From an uncultured Eubacteriales bacterium (GTDB taxonomy: Bacteria; Bacillota; Clostridia; Oscillospirales; Ruminococcaceae), in NCBI GenBank assembly GCA_900318545.1, contig ONLC01000185.1, positions 1 to 8,259 of the forward strand: a stretch of DNA of 8,259 bases. Direction: 5' to 3'. The translations under genes were made by a program, and so were the position numbers. This document shows, one piece after another, positions 1-4,684 of this stretch. The stretch's first letter is position 1. Each line of letters opens with the position of its first letter. A model generated the notes under the pieces. It worked only from the letters and a program-made list of their open reading frames with translations, did not search any database and had not been told where the DNA came from.

Positions 1-3
1 GCT

Positions 4-60
4 GGGGCTTTGCCCCCGTCCCCACGAGCCTCTATCGCAGGCTCGGCGAGCTCTTTTTCT
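4..60. repeat. Paired hairpins of a dispersed intergenic repeat
   Basis: Two hairpins lie back to back. The first is GGGGC (4-8), loop TTT, GCCCC (12-16). The second has a 7-bp stem, CGAGCCT (25-31) with AGGCTCG (39-45), and a 7-base loop. A T-run at 54-58 comes nine bases after the second stem, so a weak plus-strand terminator for a gene left of the window is possible. The GGGGC/GCCCC hairpin recurs at 1838-1854 in opposite orientation, which suggests a dispersed repeat rather than a gene-specific terminator. Confidence 0.45.
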
Positions 61-155
61 AATTCCTTGGCAGGCTATTATTCATTAGCTTGCACTATTT
101 TTCTTTGCGGTCAGGGTAAGAAAAGCTTTAAGCAAATGTACGTCGCGAAGGCGGT

Positions 156-183
156 GCAGGGTTTTCCCTGCGGTTTTCCCTGC
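156..183. repeat. 12-bp tandem repeat with hairpin
   Basis: The 12-mer GGTTTTCCCTGC occurs twice in perfect tandem, at 160-171 and 172-183. The first copy also forms a hairpin with the preceding bases: GCAGGG (156-161), loop TTTT, CCCTGC (166-171). There is no T-run after it, so it is not a canonical terminator. Function unknown. Confidence 0.55.
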
Positions 184-189
184 CAAATA

Positions 190-206
190 GTTACAAAAAG
201 GGTACA
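190..206 (-). promoter_or_regulatory. WalR-like direct-repeat box 1 (candidate)
   Basis: GTTACA, five bases, GGTACA. Read on the minus strand this is TGTACC-N5-TGTAAC. It resembles the WalR/YycF consensus TGTWAH-N5-TGTWAH, with one perfect half-site and one half-site carrying a single mismatch. The 11-bp spacing is typical of OmpR/PhoB-family response regulators. It lies about 250 bases upstream of the promoter at 455-483, which is far for classical activation. Assignment to WalR is inference. Confidence 0.3.
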
Positions 207-347
207 AAAAATTGTGCTGTAATTTTATCCGCGATTTACCCTCTCAAACCGCTCCTTTGAGCCTTAAATGAGCGTTTTTTCGGACTTTTTGTGACATTTT
301 TTGCGGCTTCATATGGGCGTTTTTTTAGTATACAAAATAATAATTCG

Positions 348-364
348 GTAACAATTTCGGAACA
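348..364 (-). promoter_or_regulatory. WalR-like direct-repeat box 2 (candidate)
   Basis: GTAACA, five bases, GGAACA. This has the same arrangement and the same single mismatch as the box at 190-206, so both fit GTWACA-N5-GGWACA. It lies about 90 bases upstream of the -35 element. It overlaps a perfect 8-bp inverted repeat, AATTTCGG (353-360) with CCGAAATT (368-375), which could be an operator or hairpin of its own. Confidence 0.33.
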
Positions 365-375
365 AACCCGAAATT
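353..375. promoter_or_regulatory. Perfect 8-bp inverted repeat (possible operator)
   Basis: AATTTCGG (353-360) and CCGAAATT (368-375) form a perfect inverted repeat with a 7-base spacer. It lies upstream of the -35, so in the mapped transcript it would be DNA only, which favours a protein-binding site over an RNA structure. No regulator can be named from the sequence. Confidence 0.35.
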
Positions 376-454
376 ACCCACGTTGAAATGTACAAAATCG
401 ACGGATTTTTTTGGGCGGTTTTTGTTCGTGGTTACAAAGTGGTTTCCGAAAAGC

Positions 455-483
455 TTCAAATTGGTGACAAAGTATGTTATAAT
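455..483 (+). promoter_or_regulatory. Sigma-A-type promoter with extended -10
   Basis: The -10 is a perfect TATAAT (478-483) preceded by TG at 475-476, giving an extended -10. Seventeen bases upstream is a weak -35, TTCAAA (455-460), which matches four of six consensus positions. Transcription would start near 490, leaving a leader of about 80 bases before the TTG start at 569. The same TGTTATAAT string appears in the promoter of the opposite-strand GTPase gene. Confidence 0.75.
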
Positions 484-518
484 AGACTTAGTTCAGAAAT
501 CAAAGGTTATATTGAACA

Positions 519-544
519 GACCGTCAAAGGGAAAGTGAACGGTC
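519..544 (+). promoter_or_regulatory. Leader hairpin upstream of the ribosome binding site
   Basis: GACCGT (519-524) pairs with ACGGTC (539-544) across a 14-base loop, ending ten bases before the Shine-Dalgarno sequence at 554-560. It is modest in stability and could stabilise the mRNA or tune translation. No riboswitch class is recognisable. Confidence 0.3.
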
Positions 545-553
545 AAAAATTAC

Positions 554-560
554 AAAGGAG
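554..560 (+). promoter_or_regulatory. Ribosome binding site that selects a TTG start
   Basis: AAAGGAG (554-560) is a strong Shine-Dalgarno sequence. Its last G is the first base of an in-frame GTG at 560, so that GTG cannot be the start. The in-frame TTG at 569 lies eight bases downstream, the ideal spacing, and is taken as the true start. Confidence 0.8.
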
Positions 561-568
561 TGTTATTT

Positions 569-1564
569 TTGCATACCAAGGGTGAGGTAGTCAAGCTGGC
601 GTCTGTTATTTGTGCGATAACTGTTACATTGGGCGTTGGTGCTATGGCAATTGACTCAAAGGCAATCGCAAAGGACAACAAGACAGTTAACAGACAGGCT
701 TCCGTTGAGGAGCAGGTAGCTATTGCTCAGCCGCTTACAGGTGCTGCTGTTAATTCTATTGAGCTTAAAAACGCAAACGGTACATACGGTCAGCTTATTC
801 TTGATCAGCAGGCACTTATCAGCGAGCAGAAGGTCGCTGTTATGGCAGCTGCTGAGGCAAAGGTTAAGCAGGAGGCTGCAGATTCTGCAAAGGCTGCAAA
901 GGCTGCTCTTGATGAGAAAAATGCTCAGGAGAAGAAGGTAGCCGAGGCTGAGAAGAGAGCTGCAGAGGAAAAGAAAAAGGAAGAGGCTGCTAAGAAGGCT
1001 GCTGAGGAAGCAAGAGCAAAGGCAGCTCAGACTCAGACTCAGGTACAGGTTGTTGAGTACGTTGAGGTAGTTGAGGAGGAAGAAGAGGAGGAAGAGACAG
1101 CAAGTGCTCAGACAACTCAGACTGCTTCCGAGGAGAAGGAAGAAACATCTTCAAAGGCAGCAGCAGTTACTACAACTACAGCAGCAAAGCCTGCGGCATC
1201 TGATGATAATGACGGACTTTATATGAACCCGACCTATGATTCTAGCTGGAACAAGAGCGGACACCTTTCAAGCTGGAGCGGTGTTTACTACGGACCTTCG
1301 GGCAAGGAAACATATTACAACCTCAATATGAGCGGTGTAGTATCTATCATGAGAGGAATGGGCTTCAGCGAGGATAAATATCCTTACTGGGTAAGAGATG
1401 ACGGCTGCAAGATGCTCGGCAACTACATTATGGTAGCAGCTGACCTTGGCATCAGAGCAAGAGGAACACTGGTTCCTACATCGCTCGGCACAGGAATCGT
1501 CTGCGACACAGGCGGATTTGCAGCAAGCAACAGATATCAGCTCGATATCGCAACAAACTGGTAA
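569..1564 (+). CDS. Secreted coiled-coil protein with C-terminal 3D-like (double-psi beta-barrel) domain
   Basis: The 331-residue product is probably exported and acts at the cell wall. Residues 1-27 form a signal peptide: short charged N-terminus, hydrophobic core, small residues at AMA. Residues about 83-153 are an Ala/Lys/Glu-rich coiled coil. Then come a run of eight glutamates (169-176) and a Thr/Ala/Ser-rich linker to about 212. The C-terminal 120 residues end in a motif like the 3D domain of YocH-type wall hydrolases: VAAD (Asp292), GT at 299-300, CDTGG (Asp313) and LDIA (Asp325). These align without gaps to the VAVD...GT...DTGG pattern, so the three aspartates that name the domain are present. 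The 3D fold is related to MltA/RlpA lytic transglycosylases. Its enzymatic activity is inference; it could instead be a non-catalytic wall protein. Start is TTG, chosen by the Shine-Dalgarno site. The gene appears monocistronic, with its own promoter and terminator. Confidence 0.82.
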   Translation: MHTKGEVVKLASVICAITVTLGVGAMAIDSKAIAKDNKTVNRQASVEEQVAIAQPLTGAAVNSIELKNANGTYGQLILDQQALISEQKVAVMAAAEAKVKQEAADSAKAAKAALDEKNAQEKKVAEAEKRAAEEKKKEEAAKKAAEEARAKAAQTQTQVQVVEYVEVVEEEEEEEETASAQTTQTASEEKEETSSKAAAVTTTTAAKPAASDDNDGLYMNPTYDSSWNKSGHLSSWSGVYYGPSGKETYYNLNMSGVVSIMRGMGFSEDKYPYWVRDDGCKMLGNYIMVAADLGIRARGTLVPTSLGTGIVCDTGGFAASNRYQLDIATNW

Positions 1565-1567
1565 TTC

Positions 1568-1598
1568 AAAAAGAGCAGCCTTCGGGCTGCTCTTTTTT
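1568..1598 (+). terminator. Strong intrinsic terminator of the 3D-type gene
   Basis: AGAGCAGCC (1572-1580) pairs with GGCTGCTCT (1585-1593) around a TTCG tetraloop closed by C-G. A run of T follows (1593-1598), and an A-run (1568-1572) precedes the stem. It begins four bases after the stop codon. Confidence 0.95.
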
Positions 1599-1679
1599 AG
1601 GTAATAGGTAATAGGGAATAGGTCTATAGTTAATAGGGAATAGGTAATAGGGAATAGGTATGGTGTCCGCTTTGCGGAC
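1599..1679 (+). repeat. Heptad array A plus hairpin module
   Basis: AGG recurs every seven bases at 1599, 1606, 1613 and 1620, then after one degenerate unit and an 8-base step at 1635, 1642, 1649 and 1656. The unit is roughly TAATAGG or GAATAGG. The array runs into GGTGTC and a hairpin, GTCCGC (1665-1670), loop TTT, GCGGAC (1674-1679). The same order (heptads, then GGTGTC, then a short hairpin) recurs at 4545-4600, so this is a defined module rather than random low complexity. It resembles in style the short tandem heptamers of cyanobacterial genomes, but I know of no name for this one. Confidence 0.8.
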
Positions 1680-1716
1680 GATGCCCATTCGGGCACGTAA
1701 GTAGTGCGGACTTTTT
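1665..1716 (+). other. Alternative hairpins with terminator-like tail
   Basis: GTCCGC (1665-1670) can pair either with GCGGAC at 1674-1679 or with a second GCGGAC at 1706-1711, which is followed by TTTTT (1712-1716). A separate hairpin, TGCCC (1682-1686) with GGGCA (1691-1695), would sit inside the larger structure. Geometrically this is a terminator versus anti-terminator switch, but it lies after the strong terminator of the upstream gene with no plus-strand gene before 4685, so it is more likely a repeat element or backup terminator. Confidence 0.4.
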
Positions 1717-1732
1717 CATTTGCTGCTCTTAG

Positions 1733-1796
1733 GATAGGTTATAGGTTATAGGATAAAGGTTTTAGGTTATAAATTTTAGGTTATAGATTATAGACT
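1733..1796 (+). repeat. Heptad array B
   Basis: A second array keeps a strict 7-base period over about nine units. AGG occurs at 1736, 1743, 1750, 1757, 1764 and 1778, with degenerate units at 1771, 1785 and 1792. The consensus is close to ATAGGTT, so it is diverged from array A (TAATAGG/GAATAGG) while keeping orientation and period. No open frame or promoter is associated with it. Confidence 0.75.
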
Positions 1797-1837
1797 GGTT
1801 TTTCTATTTTTCCAATGCCAACCTATCACCTAGGGGT

Positions 1838-1854
1838 ATGGGGCAAAGCCCCAT
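1838..1854. repeat. GGGGC/GCCCC hairpin, dispersed copy
   Basis: ATGGGGC (1838-1844) and GCCCCAT (1848-1854) form a perfect 7-bp stem with an AAA loop. The core matches, in inverted form, the hairpin at 4-16. It directly follows, in minus-strand direction, the terminator at 1856-1877. Confidence 0.6.
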
Positions 1855-1855
1855 T

Positions 1856-1877
1856 AAAAATCATCGCCGAAGGCGAT
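1856..1877 (-). terminator. Intrinsic terminator of the GTPase-NYN gene
   Basis: On the minus strand, ATCGCC pairs with GGCGAT around a TTC loop (plus-strand stem arms 1863-1868 and 1872-1877). Two bases later comes TTTTT (plus 1856-1860). It lies about 85 bases past the minus-strand stop at 1962, so the 3' untranslated region includes heptad array C. Confidence 0.75.
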
Positions 1878-1879
1878 AC

Positions 1880-1950
1880 ATTACCTATTCCCTATTCCCT
1901 ATTACCTATAGACCTCCCTATTATCTATAGACCTCCCTATTACCTATAGA
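1880..1950 (-). repeat. Heptad array C, inverted, with 19-bp tandem units
   Basis: This array runs opposite to arrays A and B. CCT occurs at 1884, 1891, 1898 and 1905. An 18-base unit starting CTATAGACC is then identical at 1906-1923 and 1925-1942, giving a 19-base period, with a partial third copy from 1944. Bases 1891-1909 are a perfect 19-base reverse complement of 1640-1658 in array A, so A and C can form a large cruciform or RNA stem enclosing about 230 bases. Confidence 0.8.
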
Positions 1951-1961
1951 GCGGTTTCCTT

Positions 1962-4523
1962 CTAAAAGTACGTTTTTATCATCTCACGGACTGCACGCTC
2001 GGCTTCTTCAACCTCTCGCCTGAACTCCTGCGCCGAAACCCTGAGTGCCCCTCCGCCCATGATGATGACCTGCTCCAGTCCGTCAGAGGTCGCAACTCTG
2101 ACTCGGTGCTCCTTTGAAAGCCGGTGAGCCGTCCTCTCAATGTAGGTGTCGGCGGTCTCGGCTTCTTTGGTGTAGACTACGCTGATTCCGCTGTGCTCCT
2201 CGACCTCACGGTGCTCGCCCTTGACACGGTAGGCGTCAAACACGACTATAAGCTCGCACTGCATAAAGCCACGATAGTTCGCCATGCGGTTGATAAGCTC
2301 AGCCCTTGCAAGGTCTAAGCTCTTCTGTGCCAGCTTTTTAAGCTCCTCCCACGCAAAGATGATATTATAGCCGTCCACAAGCACGTATAAAGGCCCTTTC
2401 GGTACAGGCCTTGCCTTCGTTTTCGGAGATGCCTCACGGGGCTTTCTCATTGCCTGCTCGGGGCGGCGTTTTATCTCTCCGTAGGTACGCTCGAAGATCG
2501 CCATAAGCTCTTTATCATCGGCGGCTCTGCGGACAAAGCTGTCAGCTCTGAGCTTTATTTCCTCGGCCTCCTCCTCGAGGCTTCTCTTCGGGGCGGCACT
2601 TACGTGCATAAGCTCGTTTGCCTCGTTCCACGGCACAACATAGCCCGAGCCGTGCGAGCAGAACACCGAGTCCGCTGTGTTGTGAAGGTCTTTATCGGGG
2701 TCGTAGGCGATGCCCTCGATTACCTCGTCAGCGTTATTGCAAAGGTCATAGCCGTCGGCCTCGGTGAAGAGGTGCCCGAGACCCTTTGTGTAGGCGGAAA
2801 CCTCAGTGTGGTAGAACCGAAGCCCCGATACAGGAGCCCGCCCTGTGATGACTGCGTTTTCTCCGTCAGTGTCGGGAGGGGAGACCTGTGCTCCCATTTT
2901 GTCAAGGTCGGTGAGGGCTCTGCCTACGTTTGCTGAGGGTATCTCCAGTCTGAATGAGTAGTAAGGCTCCAGCAGAACGCTCTCAGCATAGCGGAGTGCC
3001 TGCCTTACAGCCCTGTAGGTCGCCTGTCGGAAGTCACCGCCCTCGGTGTGCTTTATGTGTGCCTTGCCTGCCGTGAGCACTATCCTCATATCCGTGATGG
3101 GTGAGCCTGTCAGCACGCCCCTGTGTGCACGCTCCTTCAGGTGGGTGAGAATGAGCCTTTGCCAGTTCTTTGCAAGGCTGTCCTCGCTGCACTCTGAGGA
3201 GAATTCAAGTCCGCTTCCCCTTGGCAGAGGTTCAAGCCGCAGATGCACCTCGGCATAGTGACGCAAGGGCTCAAAGTGGCCTGCACCCTCGGCCGGGGAG
3301 GCTATGGTCTCTCTGTAGGCTATTCTGCCCTCGCCGAACTCAGCCTCTATCCCGAAACGCTCCGAGAGTATCCGTCTGATGACTTCAAGCTGTACCTCGC
3401 CCATAAGGGAGATAGTTATTTCTCTTGTCTGCTCGTTATAGCCTGCCGAAAGGGTGGGGTCTTCGGCTTCGAGGACCTTCAGTGCCCTCAGCAGAGTGTG
3501 CTCGTCAATGCCCTCGGGAGGGGAGATGCGGCAGCTTAGCACAGGCTCAAGCACAGGCCTGAACTCTCCCGAGCCGTGTCCCAGTGCCTGCCCTGCATAA
3601 CAGCCCGAGAGCCCAAGCACCGCACATACCTGCCCCTGCTCGGCGGTTTCGGTGTTGGTGTATTTTTCTCCGTTGTATATCCTGATACGGCTGACCTTTT
3701 CGGAAAGCTCATTCCCCTCACGGTCGGTATAGGTGACAACATCACGGACACTGAGAGAACCGCCTGTTATCCTCATATAGCTGAGCCTTGCCCCCGAGCC
3801 GTCCTCGGCTATTTTGTATACACGGGCAGAGAGCTTCTCCCTTTTTTCGTGCACGGTGATATATCTGCTCATACAGTCAAGGAGCTTGTCCACGCCCTTT
3901 AGTCTTAATGCCGAGCCGGACAGGCAGGGCGTTACCTCGCCCGAGAGTATCGCAGCTCTTATGCTCTCATCGGAGAGGGAGCCGCTTTCGAGGTACTCGT
4001 CCATAAGCCCCTCTCCCGTGACTGACAGAGCTTCAGAAAGCTCGTCCTCAGGGAGGGACATATCAACACAGCCTGCCGAAAGCTTTGCCTGACAGGAACG
4101 CAGTGCAAATGCCTTGTCAGCGTTTGGCATATCGGTCTTGTTTATGAAAATAAAGGTCGGAATGCGGTATTTTCTGAGGAGCTTCCAGAGCGTTTGTGTG
4201 TGGCTCTGTACGCCGTCAACAGCACTTACCACAAGCACTGCCGAGTCTATCACCGAGAGCGTTCTTTCGGTCTCGCCCGAGAAGTCAACGTGACCGGGGG
4301 TGTCAAGCAGAGTGTAGGATATGCCGCCGTACTCAAAGACTGCCTGCTTTGAAAACACCGTAATGCCCCTGTCACGCTCGATAGGGTCGGTGTCAAGGAA
4401 GGCATCTCTGTGGTCAACACGGCCGAGCTTTCTTATAGCACCGCTTGTGTATAGCATAGCCTCGGAAAGGGTCGTCTTTCCCGAGTCAACGTGTGCAAGT
4501 ATTACTATAACAGCTCTTTTCAT
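1962..4523 (-). CDS. TetM/EF-G-like translational GTPase fused to a YacP/Rae1-type NYN nuclease domain
   Basis: An 853-residue cytoplasmic protein that probably acts on the ribosome. The N-terminal G domain is complete: AHVDSGKT (10-17), RDRGIT (50-55), DTPGH (74-78, with the catalytic-type His), NKTD (128-131) and SGSA (202-205). Domains II-V of the ribosomal protection protein family run to about residue 635, with domain IV at HTEGGDFR (492-499). A charged linker (about 645-710) leads to a NYN/PIN-like domain (711-853) closely like YacP/Rae1, with acidic motifs VDGYN (Asp717), VFDAY (Asp763), ETADTYIE (Asp792) and ATSDGLEQ (Asp814). Classical TetM is about 640 residues, so the last 140 or so are extra. 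Rae1 is known in Bacillus to cut mRNA in the ribosomal A site, while TetM binds the nearby factor site. Start is ATG with GGAG eight bases before it. The open frame runs 71 codons further, but that part is repeat and promoter sequence. Databases may label it tetracycline resistance; that is doubtful. Confidence 0.93.
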   Translation of the reverse strand: MKRAVIVILAHVDSGKTTLSEAMLYTSGAIRKLGRVDHRDAFLDTDPIERDRGITVFSKQAVFEYGGISYTLLDTPGHVDFSGETERTLSVIDSAVLVVSAVDGVQSHTQTLWKLLRKYRIPTFIFINKTDMPNADKAFALRSCQAKLSAGCVDMSLPEDELSEALSVTGEGLMDEYLESGSLSDESIRAAILSGEVTPCLSGSALRLKGVDKLLDCMSRYITVHEKREKLSARVYKIAEDGSGARLSYMRITGGSLSVRDVVTYTDREGNELSEKVSRIRIYNGEKYTNTETAEQGQVCAVLGLSGCYAGQALGHGSGEFRPVLEPVLSCRISPPEGIDEHTLLRALKVLEAEDPTLSAGYNEQTREITISLMGEVQLEVIRRILSERFGIEAEFGEGRIAYRETIASPAEGAGHFEPLRHYAEVHLRLEPLPRGSGLEFSSECSEDSLAKNWQRLILTHLKERAHRGVLTGSPITDMRIVLTAGKAHIKHTEGGDFRQATYRAVRQALRYAESVLLEPYYSFRLEIPSANVGRALTDLDKMGAQVSPPDTDGENAVITGRAPVSGLRFYHTEVSAYTKGLGHLFTEADGYDLCNNADEVIEGIAYDPDKDLHNTADSVFCSHGSGYVVPWNEANELMHVSAAPKRSLEEEAEEIKLRADSFVRRAADDKELMAIFERTYGEIKRRPEQAMRKPREASPKTKARPVPKGPLYVLVDGYNIIFAWEELKKLAQKSLDLARAELINRMANYRGFMQCELIVVFDAYRVKGEHREVEEHSGISVVYTKEAETADTYIERTAHRLSKEHRVRVATSDGLEQVIIMGGGALRVSAQEFRREVEEAERAVREMIKTYF

Positions 4524-4531
4524 AATATCAG

Positions 4532-4535
4532 CTCC
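4532..4535 (-). promoter_or_regulatory. Ribosome binding site of the GTPase-NYN gene
   Basis: On the minus strand GGAG lies eight bases before the ATG at 4523-4521. This fixes the start just before MKRAV and excludes the longer upstream reading frame. Confidence 0.8.
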
Positions 4536-4544
4536 AGGTACATT

Positions 4545-4600
4545 GTAGGTAATAGGGAACAGGTAACAGGGAACAGGTAAGGTGTCAGCTTCGCTGACGG
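4545..4600 (+). repeat. Heptad array D plus hairpin module in the GTPase leader
   Basis: AGG recurs exactly every seven bases at 4547, 4554, 4561, 4568 and 4575 (units near TAACAGG/GAACAGG). It is followed by AAGGTGTC and a hairpin, GTCAGC (4584-4589), loop TTC, GCTGAC (4593-4598). The order and orientation match module A at 1599-1679. The module lies between the minus-strand promoter and the GTPase ribosome binding site, so its complement is transcribed as most of that gene's 5' leader. Confidence 0.8.
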
Positions 4601-4623
4601 ATCTCGTTCCCTGACTGCCTTTG

Positions 4624-4652
4624 ATTATAACAGAATTGAGCTCAAATGTAAA
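4624..4652 (-). promoter_or_regulatory. Sigma-A-type promoter of the GTPase-NYN gene
   Basis: On the minus strand: TTTACA (plus 4647-4652) as -35, a 17-base spacer, and a perfect TATAAT (plus 4624-4629) with the TG of an extended -10. Transcription would begin near 4617, giving a leader of about 94 bases. The predicted start of transcription lies downstream of the longer upstream reading frame's start codon, which further supports the short protein. Confidence 0.85.
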
Positions 4653-4665
4653 GTCCTGATGTAAT
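4636..4665 (+). promoter_or_regulatory. Candidate plus-strand promoter overlapping the divergent promoter
   Basis: TTGAGC (4636-4641), an 18-base spacer and TGTAAT (4660-4665), preceded by TG at 4657-4658, make a plausible extended -10 promoter for the gene at 4685. Each hexamer deviates from consensus. It would overlap the minus-strand promoter almost completely and leave a leader of only about 13 bases. The perfect palindrome TTGAGCTCAA (4636-4645) lies in the middle of both. Confidence 0.4.
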
Positions 4666-4684
4666 TTTGAAAAAGCTCTTGTAA

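Larger units (their letters stand above)
61..454. other. Long non-coding region upstream of the 3D-type gene
   Basis: I see no convincing gene in these nearly 400 bases. Short open frames here lack a ribosome binding site and protein-like composition. The stretch is rich in T-runs (for example 275-280, 286-290, 297-301 and 320-326) and in the hexamer TACAAA (192, 203, 331, 391 and 433). It also contains a 12-bp tandem repeat, two 11-bp-spaced direct-repeat boxes and an 8-bp hairpin, listed separately. It looks like an extended upstream regulatory region. Confidence 0.5.

Noticed and set aside
10..222. 70-codon open frame at the left end.
   Set aside because: It translates hairpin repeat sequence, has no ribosome binding site, and its composition is not protein-like.
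560..568. GTG at 560 as start of the 3D-type protein.
   Set aside because: It overlaps the Shine-Dalgarno sequence itself. The TTG at 569 has ideal spacing.
388..585. 65-codon plus-strand open frame before the 3D-type gene.
   Set aside because: It has no ribosome binding site, runs through the promoter and leader of the next gene, and its product shows no recognisable features.
1268..1696. 142-codon minus-strand open frame.
   Set aside because: It is antisense to the 3D-domain coding region and its N-terminus translates the heptad array (repeated LFPITY).
1599..1950. CRISPR array.
   Set aside because: The repeat units are 7 or 19 bases with no unique spacers between them and they change orientation.
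1962..4523. Acquired tetracycline resistance gene.
   Set aside because: The tip of the domain IV loop differs from TetM, a nuclease domain is fused, and no mobile element or tetracycline attenuator leader is visible. It looks like a chromosomal paralogue.
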